Assembly (NCBI GenBank): GCA_029844215.1
Contig: JAQGDG010000256.1
Coordinates: 124,001 to 188,000, forward strand
Direction of reading: 5' to 3'
Length of the DNA stretch: 64,000 nt
Origin: Przewalskia tangutica
Taxonomy: Eukaryota > Streptophyta > Magnoliopsida > Solanales > Solanaceae
The notes under the pieces are model-generated. The model saw only the letters and a program-made list of their open reading frames with translations. It was not told the origin of the DNA and ran no database searches. Both the position numbers and the translations under genes were made by a program. This document shows, piece by piece, positions 31,977-44,548 of the stretch. The stretch's first letter is position 1; each line of letters begins with the position of its first letter.

Positions 31977-34231
31977 ATGCAGGAATTCCTCATCTCTACA
32001 TGACTTCATGAGAGCTAATCCATGGGGTAATAATCGTATATAACATGCCATGGAATCCTCATCTCGTACATGTCTTCGTGGGAACTAGTCCATGGAGTAA
32101 TAGTACATAATACGGTCGCGTGCCGGAATCCTCATCGTATAAGCATGACCATGGGGTAATAATAGCATCCGAATTTAACGCGTCTGGTCGCGTGCCGGAA
32201 TCCCTCATCGTATAAGCATGTCCAAGGATCAATCACAATGGAAGCATACCCGTGGAATCCTCCGTCACTGCCGGTACGTCCAAGTAAATTTACAACAAGA
32301 CGGCCGACCCTCCAACTGAGAGTCACAAAAGCGTAAAAATATAATACTTGCACTCAAAGGCCATCACAAGCAAGCATAGGCAAGTTCATAAAATCTTTAG
32401 ACTTTCATTTTATCAACTCAAGGCACTTCCACATCACATAAAAATCCGGGAATTTAACCCAAAGTACTAAGTACTTCCATTCTTTTCAAAAGACTCCTTT
32501 TTATATAAAACCCAAGATACTAACACCCGTAGTATCAAGGCATGTCTATTTTTCAAATTAAGTTACTAAACCTTTAGAAATTCATTTCAAGACTTTGAAA
32601 CCAAGTAACTTCCAATTTCACAACCTAGGCAACTCATGCCTATCAATAAAAAATAGACAACTCTCTTAACCTTCCATAAAGCCGTTATAACTAACTTCCC
32701 ATAAAGCCGTTATAACTCTTTATGGTTGAGACAAATTCATTCTTTTTATAACCAAGAGACTTATACTTTCAAATCAAGTTGCATAACTTTCAAAATACTT
32801 CAAGTCTCTTATCTTTAGAAATCAAGTTCCTTAACTTTAGAAATCAAGTCTCTTATCTTTAGAATATCAAGAAATCAATACTTTCCAAATCAAGTATTCT
32901 ATACTTTTAAATCAAGTCATTCCTTCCTTTAAGAATCAAGTCCCATAACTTGAAAAATAAAGTCTCTTAACCTTTTAATAATTCAAGGTTCATAGTCTTA
33001 AAACTTCATAACGTAAACTCTTTAAATTAAGTAACATATACTTTTATGCGTTGTGAATATGTTATACTCGTTTATAACGATCTTATTAAAGCAGCCACGA
33101 TCTAGAAAATGTAATAAATTTTTGTCTTATCTTAGTTTCTATGCAGATGAAGAATTCTACTCATTTTAATACAATTGATTGTCGATACATTTTCTTTTAT
33201 TAACGCTGCAATGACTTGTTCGATACTTATTCTCTTTCGTGCAGTAAATTAACAAAGTCAACTCGACTCCAAATACTTCCTAACGACTCTTACCAACATC
33301 CCCCATAAGACTTGATAAGAACTTAGGATAACTTAGACATAACTTTTACATAGAGTAAATCAACATACATACCTCTTAACTTCTAAGAGTAGAAGGAATC
33401 ATGAAATAACACCACATGTATATTCCATACATAGAATCATGCCAAAATAAGGAAGAGGTTCACATACATCGCAACGATTATCGACAAGTAGCAAAATGCT
33501 CCAAAGTACTTCAACCTTGATAGCTATTCCATCATTTAAGTAGAATACGCTATACGTAGTACTTCAACCTATAATAACCATAACATGTCTATCAACTCCT
33601 AGATTTCATCGTAGAATATTTCTAAGTATAAGGACTCTTATTTTACGGAAAATCGGGCAACACTTCCTTTATTTCTACGTACTTTTCCACCTTTTTCAAG
33701 GCCCAAAAATCAATAACCAAACGCCACATTTAAGGCCCAACAATTCAGCAATACAAAGGGGATTACACGCCTAATAGGACATGTAAAATTCTGCCCCACA
33801 ATCAATATAAAACTGTCCAATATTTCCAAGTCATATTCGGCTACCATTATCACAACAATTATCAATTTCCTTTCAATTCCTTTTTTCAATCCAAGTTGTT
33901 ATTCCAACATGTTATATACATAATAACAATTACAACAACTATAATTCATTTCTTCCTTAACATGCGACGATTGTAACTATCGACCAAATTGATTACAACA
34001 TAAATGGCTAACTTGTCCATTTTCGGTTTTAACATGTCGACATGATCCAAATCTTTTCAAACTTCATTCTATATACCACATGCTAATTTCTTAACTACTA
34101 TAACATGTAATCTTCAATTACATTAAGAAGATGAATATTTTACCTCAATAAGCCCTAATAATGTCCAAGCGTAAAAGTCGATCCCTAGCAACTTTTAGCT
34201 CCTCTTCTTATGTTTCAATCCGCTCCAAGCA

Positions 34232-37200
34232 TGTCACGACCCGTTCCGGGGCCTGTGACTGGTGCCTTACCCGGGCACCCAAGTAGTCATACATCAGAGT
34301 AATCAGCGGAATATAAAAACACAAGACATGAAACAATTGTAAATGAGAAACAGTTTCTGAGAAAAAGGGTGCCTTTCGGCATATATATATAAACAAAGTT
34401 TGGCAGTTACATCCCAACTGTACAATAGGACTACAGACCTCTAAGAGTTTATAACAACAATGGCGGAACAGGGCCCCGCCATACCCCTGAATGCAAATAC
34501 CTACAACGACAGGGGACCATACCAAAATGCTAAGCCTCCGGAGAAACGGAGCTTTCCCAAATGCTGAAACGGTGATCCTAAGAACGGATCAACGGTAGGA
34601 GTACCTCACTGCGGCATGAGCGCAGGCAAGGAGGTCAAGATAACAGTACCAAGTATGTGAAACTGTAAAGTACTTTAAATGAAATCAAAGTATTTAAAAC
34701 CATTTGCAAATACAATTAGTTCAATTTGCACAAAGTGCCATATCACAAACAAGAGCAATAATAGGTAAATCAGAATGTGTCTTTCCTAGGCCGCGAATGA
34801 TCGGGCAAGGCGATCGCCCATAGTATCATTATGCATGCCTAACCTGGACTCCGCAGTCGCATAGTCGCACATGTAGACCCGCGTGAGGTATTCTCGACGG
34901 GGTAGCTAACCCCTAACCTCCTGGACTCCCGCACCGCATAGTCTCAATAGACCGCGTAGTCACATTGATCGCATGGCATCCCCGTGACGGGATAAAACAC
35001 CCGAATGATCAACCTGGAACTCCGCGACTCGCATAGTCACGCAGACCGCATAGGCCGTATAGACCCGCATCAAGTGTGGCAAGCCCTCGGTATAACAAGT
35101 CAAGGGGGTATGTGATATAATAACATAACAACTTATCGTTAAACAACATAAGCACAACAAGGGAAACCCATTTACACAAACATCACCAGATACTAACACA
35201 CGTAGCATCCTAACATGTTTACTTATCAAATCAACAAGAAAGTATTACAAGGCTATCACAAACCAACACAATCAAGTTATTCACACAAGGTACTTTCTGC
35301 TTTATGATAACAATTTCGGGTTTTTATCCCCAAAGTACTTCATATATTAACTCCTTTTAAAAAGGTCCGTTTCTTTCAAAAAGTCACACAATACCCGTAG
35401 TATAAAAATAGAGTGATTATCCTTTTAAGTAAACCAAAACACTTCCCTTTGTAAATCAAGTAACAACATTATTTTCCAAACGTTCAAGTTTGCCTAATTT
35501 CAAATGCTCAGTTTCTCATTTTCGAAAGGTTTCGTAGTTCATAGTTTTAATCACTTAATGATATAATTCTCCTTTAAAATAATTTGAGATACATATGCCT
35601 TATATGTGAGTAGGTTATTCTTGTTCATAATCAATCTTATTTAAGCAGCCATGATCTAGGAAATGTAATATCATTTTGTCTCATCTTAGCTTCTATGCAG
35701 ATGGAGGTTTCTACTGGTTTTAATAATACTTTATTAGTCAATACATTTCCCTTAATTATAGCTGCTGTGGTTTGTTCGATACTTATTCTCATTTCCGAAA
35801 TCAGTAAAACATTATTCCTTTTACAAACCAAGTACTCAGTACTCATAAATGAGGTTTCACACAAAAACTCATATTAATTACTTAAGTCAAGTCTCTTATC
35901 TTTTAAGATCAAGTCTCTTAACTTCTAAAATTAATAAACCATTCTTTTTATCTCTCTTAAGTCGTTATACCTAACTTCCCATAAAGCTAGTATAACTCTT
36001 TAAGCTTTTTGTTTAAAAACCAAATATTTCTCTTCTGTTAAAAATGATTCAGTATTCTTTTGAAATGCTTCAAGATTCTTATTATTCAGGCTTAAGTCAA
36101 AAGACATTGCCGTAATTATTATTCAGGCTTAAGTCAAAAGACATTGCCGTAATTATTATTCAGTTAACACACGTACGTCTACCGTACTATAAATATATTT
36201 TAAAATATCATGCTCAAGAGTATAGGAAGAATCACATACCTTCTCGGCGAAATCCACCTGCCAAGTCGAATATGTCGCGTGCAGATAATCAACCTATAAT
36301 AGTCAGACACGTCTATCAACGTCTAGACTACTCAGAAATGATTCTAGCGAGAGGTTCTCTATTCTACGGAAAATTGGGCGACTTCCCTACCGGTAATTAT
36401 ACAAGTCTACTGTAAATACAGTTCTATCTTCTTTATTATTCTTCTGATGGGATTACAGTTCAAGTCTATTCTGTAATATCCTTCTATTACAGTTCAATTC
36501 TCTTATATGAATCTTATATTCATTTCTATACAACTACAGTATGTAATTTCCAATTACAATAGAAGGATAGAATTATTTATCTCGGTAAGCTAAAAATTAT
36601 CCAAGTTTAATGTCGATCCTGAGCAACGTTTAGCTCCTACTCCGGGTGCTCCAACCCGCTCCAAACAACCCTTAGAAGTTCTACGAAACTTCTTCCTAAT
36701 ACTTCAACCAACTGTGAAGATTTTTCCAAAGGGTTTCGTTTTTGGCTAAAGGAAAGTATAGTAGTAATTTTCAGGGCTTTTCAGATAGAGGTACTTGGAA
36801 ATACTACAAAGGTTTTGGGCTAGAGTATTTTGGCATTATAACAATACTTGGAGAAGTATTTCTCAACCAAGTGGGTGTTTCACGAGAACAACACTCGAGA
36901 GGGTGTGTTTCGCCAAGGCCTTCACAAGGGGAGGGGTTTCACTAGCACAACTAGGAAGGGGGAGAAGGGTGCTCTGCCAGAGCTCTCAAGAGGGAAGGGA
37001 TTTCAAGACTTGAGAGTGATTTGTGGATGAAGAAAACCTTGAGTGGGGTATTTATAGGTCAAGCAATGGCCAACCAATGGCCAAGATGAAGCCAAGTGCA
37101 AGGCAAGTGTAGGGGGAGGATTTACCCAAGTGTCCTTATCCATCTACTACACAAAAATATCACAAATATCCTACCAACTCTTTGACTTCCAAATCGTCCA

Positions 37201-37462
37201 AAAGCCGCCCCACATCCACCAACTTGAGGGTGACAAGTGTCGCCCTCTCGTTGGTCCAAAATACTTCGTCTCTCGGAAAAATCCGCAAAAATTATAAATG
37301 ACATAGCCGAAATTTTCCCTTCGCAAGTTTGGTAAAACGTTTTGCCGGAAAACGATTTTTTTCGTGTGGTGTGCACAAAATTTCGGTCCTAGCCTAACTT
37401 TAAGGCTTAAACTTTTATACGTACGCCCTCACGTACATACTCTGGAAATACGGGGTATAACA
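34232..37462 (-). repeat. 3' LTR of element D
   Basis: Full-length copy (3,231 bp). It contains a 36-bp direct duplication (CAGGCTTAAGTCAAAAGACA unit, about 36088-36160), a CG-rich zone at 34800-35085 and the conserved block at about 35625-35790. Confidence 0.88.
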
Positions 37463-37469
37463 TTCTTCC

Positions 37470-37500
37470 CTCCTTAGAAACATTCGTCCCGAATGTTCCT
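37470..37500 (-). promoter_or_regulatory. Polypurine tract region of element D
   Basis: On the minus strand a short purine run (AAGGAGGGAAGAA) directly precedes the 3' LTR, the expected site for plus-strand DNA priming. The conserved upstream sequence CATTCGGGACGAATGTTTCT is shared with elements C and F. Confidence 0.6.
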
Positions 37501-37689
37501 TCTACGTCTCAAAACAAACATGCGCCAGAATAGTCTTCACTGCTATATTTACGAAAACAATCATGCCACACCTGGCCACAATACAACATGCGCAAGTACT
37601 AACATCCAAGTCCACGAGGATTCACCTCTATCACAAAAACTCCCACCCAAGGGCTAAAAGATACTCCCTTCGCACCTTCACTTTACAAA

Positions 37690-38660
37690 CGAAATGATCA
37701 CTTCTATGTTCTTAACACATGCTCGCTTCTTCCCTTACTCGTCGTACACTTCTCGTACACTCGAACTCTTTCTCATAACCTACCACATTTCTGTTACTGC
37801 TTCATTTAAAAAAATCTCTGGGTCACTATCTCCAACTTGGTCATCATTAACCGGGATCACTCTGGATGGATCTCTGACACTTTCTCGAACATAACAACAC
37901 GAAGATCGACGCCTTGCCTCCAGTTGACGGCAATGCCAACTATAGGAAACCTGGCCTATTCTTCACATGACCTGAAAAGGCCCAAAGTAACTCGGGCTAA
38001 GTTTCCTCTGTTTTCCAAAACTCGTCACACCCTTTCCGGGGTGGTACCTTCAAGAAGACCCACCATCAACCTGAACTCCAAGCGTCGCCGTACGACTTCT
38101 GTTGACTCTGAGCTGCCAATAGCCTCTCCTGGATAAGCTTCACCCTATCCACATCATGCCGAAACAAGTATGAACCAACTATCTGAACTTTGCCAACATC
38201 GAACCAATCGACCGACAACTTACACTTCCGCCCCTACAAGGCTTCGTAAGGCGATATCCGAATACAGAAATGGTAGTTATAAAAACACTCCCTCAACAGG
38301 AGGCAACAATCCTCACAGCTACCCCTAAAATCCAAACACTGGCCCGAGGGTGAATGCGCTACTGAGACTTACCTAAGTTCCTAACCCTGCCTGGTAAAAC
38401 CTCCAGAAAAGAAACAACCATAAACTGGGCTCCACTGCCTGTCATAAGGTGAAAGTAGGCACCTCGTGCAGCCTTACAACCTTCCTGATGTAACATCTCG
38501 CATAACCCTCTGCCGAGTAAACGGTCCTGACTGAAAGACAAGATGGGCTGACCTCATCGGCCCGACTACTGGTCGAATGCACCCACGAACTCGTACGATG
38601 GTTAACTAAACTTGGGCCTAACACCCTCATGACCCTACCACAAAGCGGGACCACCACAAA
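37690..38660 (-). pseudogene. Element D: integrase C-terminal half plus chromodomain-like tail
   Basis: Integrase of Ty3/gypsy (Tekay/Del chromovirus) elements. On the minus strand: YIRKVVRLHEVPTF (about 38500-38450), where the family has IVRLHGVPVSI; FTLRAS-like collapse of the FHPQTDGQ region near 38350; DWFDVGKVQIVG (38209-38174), matching the GWFEVGE-type motif; then VKLIQERLLAAQSQQKSYGD (about 38140-38080). Around 37890-37800 a DPSRVIPVND-like piece matches the segment just before the chromodomain. Multiple frameshifts and stops. The catalytic N-terminal part and all of RT are absent. Confidence 0.75.
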
Positions 38661-39128
38661 CTGACCCCACCACTACACAGGCCGCGGGTTGACCCGCGAT
38701 TGGTCCTCAACCCGACCCGCTATCGCGCAAAAACTCTTGTTCCCCGATCCGGAACAATCTCACTAATCAAGTCACGAAAAACCCAGTGGTCTTCTTAGTT
38801 CAACTACCCGCTCTCATTTCATACCACTCAGGGATTTATCACACAAACATATCTCACGTGTACTATGCACTCTGATGAGGGTTAAACATAAAAATACATC
38901 TTTTACTCGAGATGACCTCGCCTCTAAGGTCTCTACGTAATACTCTAAGGCTCACACTCCCCCTATCCCCAATCTTACCCTTTTTCCTAACCAGGATTTC
39001 TAATCACAATTAACATAATGTTATCCGAAAATAATACTTAAGATATTCGCATCTAATCATACATACAAATCTCTAGAGGGTTAAGAATATACTTGTATCT
39101 CCTGCTTCACTCTCCTTTGTCGTTTTAA

Positions 39129-39786
39129 TCAAACTTGCCCTGTTGGGCGCATAGCTGGGGAAAGTGATGAACTAGCCACGGATCCCGAAGGCTGAGTCTC
39201 CACATCCGCACCACCCTTGGTCGGACAATTCCTCGCAAAATGGCCCTGCTGGCCGCAAGCATAACAAGCTGTCGAAGTAGTACGACACTCCCCCGAATGA
39301 TACCTACCACAACGGCTACAACGAGGTGGGGGTGGCCTCCTCTGGCTAACACCCCTTCCTCTCCGCACCACTGAATCCGCAACTGATCTGGTAGGCTGGG
39401 TCCTCCTTCTTGCACATTCTTTCGTCACATGGCCCTGACGGACGCAAGTAAAACAAGCACTAGTAAAAAGACGACATTCCCCGGAATGACGCCTGCCACA
39501 CTGTGAACACTGAGGGAAAACTGAACCCGGCTGGCTAGAACCTACGTATAGCTGTGAACCAGAAGCCACGAGTTACGACCAACTCGCATACCCCGACGTC
39601 ACGAACCTGTTGAGGAACACTCTGCACTGGCGGAGGCGCATATCTAATCTGCTGCTGAGGCGGTTCGCCTCGAACGTTACCAAGGACTCGCTGACCGCCT
39701 CTTCGCCGCTTGATTAACTCGCCGATCTCACGTTTCTCAACATGTTGCACATAAGCACGAACGCAGCCATGCTCATTCTCGATCAA
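39129..39786 (-). pseudogene. Element D: gag with two pairs of zinc knuckles
   Basis: The nucleocapsid part of a chromovirus Gag, which packages element RNA in virus-like particles. The frame at 39569-39129 (146 aa) has Cys at 21, 24 and 32 with His28 (CSQCGRRHSGEC), then a classic CCHC knuckle at 39-52 (CFTCVRQGHVTKEC; the first Cys is residue 39). Both are repeated: CSRCGRYHSGEC at 84-95 and CYACGQQGHFARNC at 102-115. The linkers between knuckle pairs are Arg/Pro/Ser-rich. Related Gags I know usually have one such pair, so this looks like an internal duplication. The upstream frame 39786-39535 carries a charged segment with LIKRRRGGQRV. The parts are separated by a frameshift. Confidence 0.8.
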
Positions 39787-39940
39787 GAGCTACTTCTTCA
39801 CAACCTCTCTTAGATAGTCATCAAGACCCGTGATAAATCGGTACATAATATGTTCTCTCAGTTGCTATATCCATACCGTAACGAGTCGTCTCTTTGCAAT
39901 CCATACTCACCGTTCCTCGTGAATGGGCAAGGCTCATACA

Positions 39941-40156
39941 TCATGGCCGCGATGGGAACTGCTTCGCCGTGTTAAACTCTCTTGGGTGATGGCGTCGCAG
40001 AACTCCCGAATGAAGCACTCCTCGGGTGATGATTGGGCATGTGCCCTCGTAACCCTCAGATTTACTGCATCTCGCGGCTCCTTTGCCTTGCCATCGGGCG
40101 GGTTGCCTGCGCGGAGGCATAATCGTGAAGGAAAGGAATACGTTAGAGGGGTCCAA
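39941..40156 (-). pseudogene. Element D: N-terminal end of gag
   Basis: MPPRRQPARWQGKGAARC on the minus strand (ATG at about 40121) resembles the basic start of Tekay/Del Gag proteins. It continues for about 55 codons (KSEGYEGT). Element F has a homologous start (MPRVGQPGPGGKAAEAASKS at 52411). The region between this and 39786 is frameshifted. Confidence 0.55.
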
Positions 40157-40312
40157 CTTATAACACAGCTCTAAGGCACGATCTCAGAGTGAGAAGAATG
40201 GAAACCAATCCTAAATATCTTATAGCCTCCTGATTATTGGTGTGGTGCACAACACACCGATAATCAAGACTCTACTAGATACGGTCTGTAGACACTTTTC
40301 CGAGGATTAACT

Positions 40313-40324
40313 GCTCTGATACCA
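40313..40324 (-). promoter_or_regulatory. Primer-binding site of element D
   Basis: TGGTATCAGAGC on the minus strand, complementary to the 3' end of initiator tRNA-Met, four bases inside the 5' LTR boundary. Confidence 0.92.
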
Positions 40325-40328
40325 CTTT

Positions 40329-41959
40329 TGTCACGACCCGTTCCGGGGCCTGTGACTGGTGCCTTACCCGGGCACCCAAGTAGTCATACATCAGAGTAAT
40401 CAGCGGAATATAAAAACACAAGACATGAAACAATTGTAAATGAGACAATAAACCATTCTTTTTATCTCTCTTAAGTCGTTATACCTAACTTCCCATAAAG
40501 CTAGTATAACTCTTTAAGCTTTTTGTTTAAAAACCAAATATTTCTCTTCTGTTAAAAATGATTCAGTATTCTTTTGAAATGCTTCAAGATTCTTATTATT
40601 CAGGCTTAAGTCAAAAGACATTGCCGTAATTATTATTCAGGCTTAACACACGTACGTCTACCGTACTATAAATATATTTTAAAATATCATGCTCAAGAGT
40701 ATAGGAAGAATCACATACCTTCTCGGCGAAATCCACCTGCCAAGTCAAATATGTCGCGTGCAGAGAATCAACCTATAATAGTCAGACACGTCTATCAACG
40801 TCTAGACTACTCTGTAAACAGTTCTAAGCAGAGGGTTCTCTATTCTACGGAAAATTGGGCAGCACTTCCCTACCCGGTAATTATACAAGTCTACTGTAAA
40901 TACAGTCCTATCTTCTTTATTATTCTTCTGATGTGATTACAGTTCAAGTCTATTCTGTAATATCCTTCTATTACAGTTCAATTCTCTTCTATGAATCTTA
41001 TATTCATTTCTATACAACTACAGTATGTAATTTCCAATTACAATAGAAGGATAGGATTATTTACCTCGGTAAGCCCAAAATTATCCAAGTTTAATGTCGA
41101 TCCTGAGCAACGTTTAGCTCCTACTCCGGGTGCTCCAACCCGCTCCAAACAACCCTTAGAAGTTCTACGACACTTCTTCCTAATACTTCAACCAACTGTG
41201 AAGATTTTTCCAAAGGGTTTCGTTTTTGGCTAAAGGAAAGTATAGTAGTATTTTTCGGGCTTTTCGTATAGAGGGTACTTGGAAATACTACAAAGGTTTT
41301 GGGCTAGAGTATTTTGGCATTATAACAATACTTGGAGAAGTATTTCTCAACCAAGGGGGGGTGTTTCACGAGAACAACACTCAAGAGAGGGGGGTGTGTT
41401 TCGCCAAGGCCTTCACAAGGGGAGGGTTTGGCTAGCACAACTAGGAAGGGGGAGAAGGGTGCTCTCGGCTAGATCTCTCGAGGGGAAGGGATTTCAAGAC
41501 TTGGAGAGTGATTTGTGGATGAAGAAAACCTTCAAGTTAGGGGGGTATTTATAGGTCAAGCAATGGCCAACCAATGGCCAAGATGAAGCCAAGTGCAAGG
41601 CAAGTGTAGGGGGAGGATTTACCCAAGTGTCCTTATCCATCTACTACACAAAAATATCACAAATATCCTACCAACTCTTTGACTTCCAAATCGTCCAAAA
41701 GCCTCCCCACATCCACCAACTTAAGGGTGACAAGTGTCGCCCTCTCGTTGGTCCAAAATACTTCGTCTCTCGGAAAAATCCGCAAAAATTATAAATGACA
41801 TAGCCGGAATTTTCCCTTCGCAAGTTTGGTAAAACGTTTTGCCGGAAAACGATTCTTTTCGTGTGGTGTGCACAAAATTTCGGTCCTAGCCTAACTTTAA
41901 GGCTTAAACTTTTATACGTACGCCCTCACGTACATACACTGGAAATACGGGGTATAACA
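40329..41959 (-). repeat. 5' LTR of element D, with 1.6-kb internal deletion
   Basis: Collinear with the 3' LTR except that about 1.59 kb is missing at 40444/40445 (the part equivalent to about 34346-35930). The deleted part includes the CG-rich zone and the conserved block. Outside the deletion the two LTRs are very similar, so the insertion is young. Confidence 0.88.
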
Positions 41960-42644
41960 AAGCACTCCTTAGAAGCTCATGAAGAACTCCTCTTCAAGTT
42001 CCATCTTCAAAGTTGAAGAACACCTTAGGTTTTCGCCTTGCGACTAACGTGAAAACGTTGTTTTTCCGGGATCTTTCTATTGAGATATCCTTACAATACC
42101 CCTAGGAACCTTGGGTTAAAGTATTGTGAATTATGGACAACAATTGAAAAAATTTCTTGTTCCTTTTAGCTCAAACCCGAGAGCTCACATAAGAACAACA
42201 AGTTCTTGGCTAATTTTTTTCTAAGTGTAGAATGTCTTGCTACTAGTGTGATGATATACTACTTTCAATGGTCAAGATTAGAACACTTGTGTGGCCTAGA
42301 TTCATTGGGGTTAAAATATCTAATGTCAAGTTGGCTAGTTGACTTAGTCAACAATGTCAAGCCTTGGCTTGTTCAAGTCTTGACCAATTTCCATGATCAT
42401 TTCGTCCAAGCCTATGTAGGGGGGTGACACGTGTCGCCCTCCCATTCGTCCATACACTTCGTTTTCCGACATTTACATAATTCCGATAAATTTTTCGAGT
42501 CTCAATTTACAAACATTATTCTTTCCCGAGGTTCGAAATCATTTTCCGTAGGAAAAAGCAATCCTTCTTTCGTATCAAACTTAAAGTCGTATCTTCTCAC
42601 GTACATTCCCTTAAACATATGTCGTGGAACTACGGGGTGTAATA

Positions 42645-42672
42645 TTCTTCCCCCTTAGAAACATTCGTCCCC
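42645..42672 (-). promoter_or_regulatory. Polypurine tract region of element C
   Basis: On the minus strand, TTCTAAGGGGGAAGAA directly precedes the 3' LTR end at 42644. Confidence 0.65.
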
Positions 42673-42784
42673 GAATGTTCTTTCAGAGTCCATTCTCATT
42701 AGATAGAGACATAGTCTCCTTTTACTACACCCTTCATACAAAATATGCCACCCTTGGCCATATAACAATACTTATACTAAAACG

Positions 42785-43270
42785 TCAACCTGAACTCCAA
42801 GCGTCGACGTCGGTTATCCGCATAAAGCTTCTGCTGACTCTGAGCTTTACTAAAAATCTCTCCTGGATAAGCTTCGCCTCATCCACAGCCCACTGAATCA
42901 AGTCTGGGCCAATTATCTGAACCTCGCCTACGTGGAACCAACCAATCGGCGATTCTACACTTTCTTTCATACAAGGCCTCATACAGGGCCATCTGAATAC
43001 TGGAATGGTAACGGGTATTATACGCAACTTATCGAGAGGCAAAAGATCCTCCCTGATACCCCTGAAATCAATAACACAGGCCCGCAACCTATCCTCAAGG
43101 GTCTAGATAACATGTCCTGCCTGTCCGTCGGCCTGAGGGTGAAATGTAACACCGAGACTCACCTGTGTCCCCAATCCCTCCTGGAAAAACCTCCAGAAGC
43201 TAGCCGTAAACTGGGCTCACCGGGAAACTGGAATCGAACCAACCTCTCTCTATAGTCAACCTTGGCATAC
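42785..43270 (-). pseudogene. Element C: integrase C-terminal fragment
   Basis: The frame 43087-42785 encodes a Tekay/Del-type integrase fragment: a start equivalent to MLRACVIDFGG, then SPIGWFHVGEVQIIGPDL (residues 46-63, about 42952-42899) and AVDEAKLIQERF. Just upstream, around 43250-43100, other frames keep traces of the FHPQTDGQAER region. The frame shifts around 43030-42990. No catalytic core is visible. Confidence 0.82.
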
Positions 43271-44530
43271 ACGAAGCCAACTAGTCCATACTCATAATGA
43301 CCTTAAAGTCTGTCGTATCCAGCTCTACTAGGTTCGCTGTGGTCCGACGATCGTATCATCAGGGCAAATCTCATATACCCGCTCAGCTACCACCCAAACA
43401 CTCACGGGTGTAGTTACCTTGAAAGGTTCTTGTGGATTCAGACTCTATTCCTCTACACTTGGTTGCTCTCTTTCTTACTGGTCGTACTCTTTCCGTACCT
43501 CCAACTTATACTAGCATACGTACATAACCTCCATACTGATTTTGGCCTCCAATCTTTGGAGTTACAAAATTGAACAATATAAGACCATTTCCGGCCCTCA
43601 CGACCTGGTTTCGGTGGAACGCATCCACGAACCCGTAAAACAATTAACTAGACTTGGGCCTTGCACCCTCGTGACCCTGTCACGTAGCGGGACTACTACC
43701 GACTGATCCCACTTCACTTCAGGCTATGGGGCGACCCGTAATAGGTCCTCAACCCGACCCACCGTCGCACTTAACTCTTACCCTTAGTCTGAAAACAATC
43801 CTATTGCCCGAGAAGGCCTTATATACCTAAGGTCTCGGCGGTTATCAATATTCTTAGGCTCACAATTTCCATGCTCCAAGCCTACCTTATCAGCCCCCCC
43901 GTAAATGGGTACAATAACTTCTCATAATACCATAACTATGTTGTCTTGATCATAACAACCATTACTTACTCCATACAGATCTTATCCGTACAATTCTCTT
44001 AAGCCTATCATGTAGCTTAATCTATTAACATGACATTCCATTAAGTTCCTTAACATGACTTCTTAAGGGTTCACTACCCTATCAGACAACTCATCATTTC
44101 CCAATTATCTCAAAATAAAACATAAGACCTTTGCGAGAATTCATTAACTGTTTCATACCTTCCCGGTATCTATTTAGTCCTTACCAATTCCTGGTAATCT
44201 AAAATCATTCTAGGCAACACGCGTCTGACCCTCATACATAACTCCGTATAGTTGTATGTCATAATACCAACTATACTACAATCATTACCAACCTGGATAC
44301 GCAATCCACATAGTCCTTCCCGGTCATCACGCTTTCTTATAGCTGCTATCAATATAACTCGTTAGGGAGAGACGACCCTAACAACACAGCTCTATCGCAC
44401 GATCTCAGAGTGAGAAGAATGGAAACCAATCCTAAATGTCCTGCAGCCTCCTGATTATAGATGTGGTGCACAACACACCGATAATCAAGACTCTACTAGA
44501 CACGGTCTGTAGACACTTTCTGAGGACTAA
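43270..44530 (-). other. Element C interior: no recognisable coding sequence
   Basis: Between the integrase fragment and the primer-binding site I find no gag or pol motif. The part next to the 5' LTR (44380-44530) is homologous to the leaders of D and F. The rest may be heavily decayed gag. Confidence 0.5.
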
Positions 44531-44532
44531 CT

Positions 44533-44544
44533 GCTCTGATACCA
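44533..44544 (-). promoter_or_regulatory. Primer-binding site of element C
   Basis: TGGTATCAGAGC on the minus strand (initiator tRNA-Met complement), four bases from the 5' LTR that begins at 44549. Confidence 0.92.
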
Positions 44545-44548
44545 CTTT

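Larger units (their letters stand above)
34232..41959 (-). mobile_element. Chromovirus-derived LTR retrotransposon 'D' inside the 3' LTR of C, TSD AAGCA
   Basis: The ends TGTCACGACCCG and CGGGGTATAACA are flanked by AAGCA (34227-34231 and 41960-41964). 3' LTR 34232-37462 (3,231 bp), interior 37463-40328 (2.87 kb), 5' LTR 40329-41959 (1,631 bp, with an internal deletion). Minus orientation is shown by the primer-binding site at 40324-40313. Protein remnants on the minus strand, in order: gag start (40156-39941), gag with zinc knuckles (39786-39129), integrase C-terminal half and a chromodomain-like tail (about 38660-37690). Protease, RT and RNase H are missing. The youngest insertion in this stack. 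Confidence 0.9.
31028..42644 (-). repeat. 3' LTR of element C (interrupted by D)
   Basis: Collinear with 44549-48428 once D (34232-41959) is removed. It ends TAATA instead of TAACA. It differs from the other LTR by many small indels at CCCG-like positions (31720-32280 versus 45230-45790) and by greatly expanded AT microsatellites. Confidence 0.88.

Noticed and set aside
31848..32051. ORF with an IYIYIY tract
   Set aside because: Translation of the (AT)n microsatellite.
35637..35877. Opposed ORFs across the conserved LTR block, one with a hydrophobic segment
   Set aside because: The frame is not kept in the C, E and F copies of the block, so conservation looks nucleotide-level rather than coding.
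36742..37030. Gly/Arg-rich ORFs near the LTR start of D, repeated at 41226-41554
   Set aside because: Three overlapping frames are open in both LTRs; this is a compositional effect of a G-rich LTR stretch.
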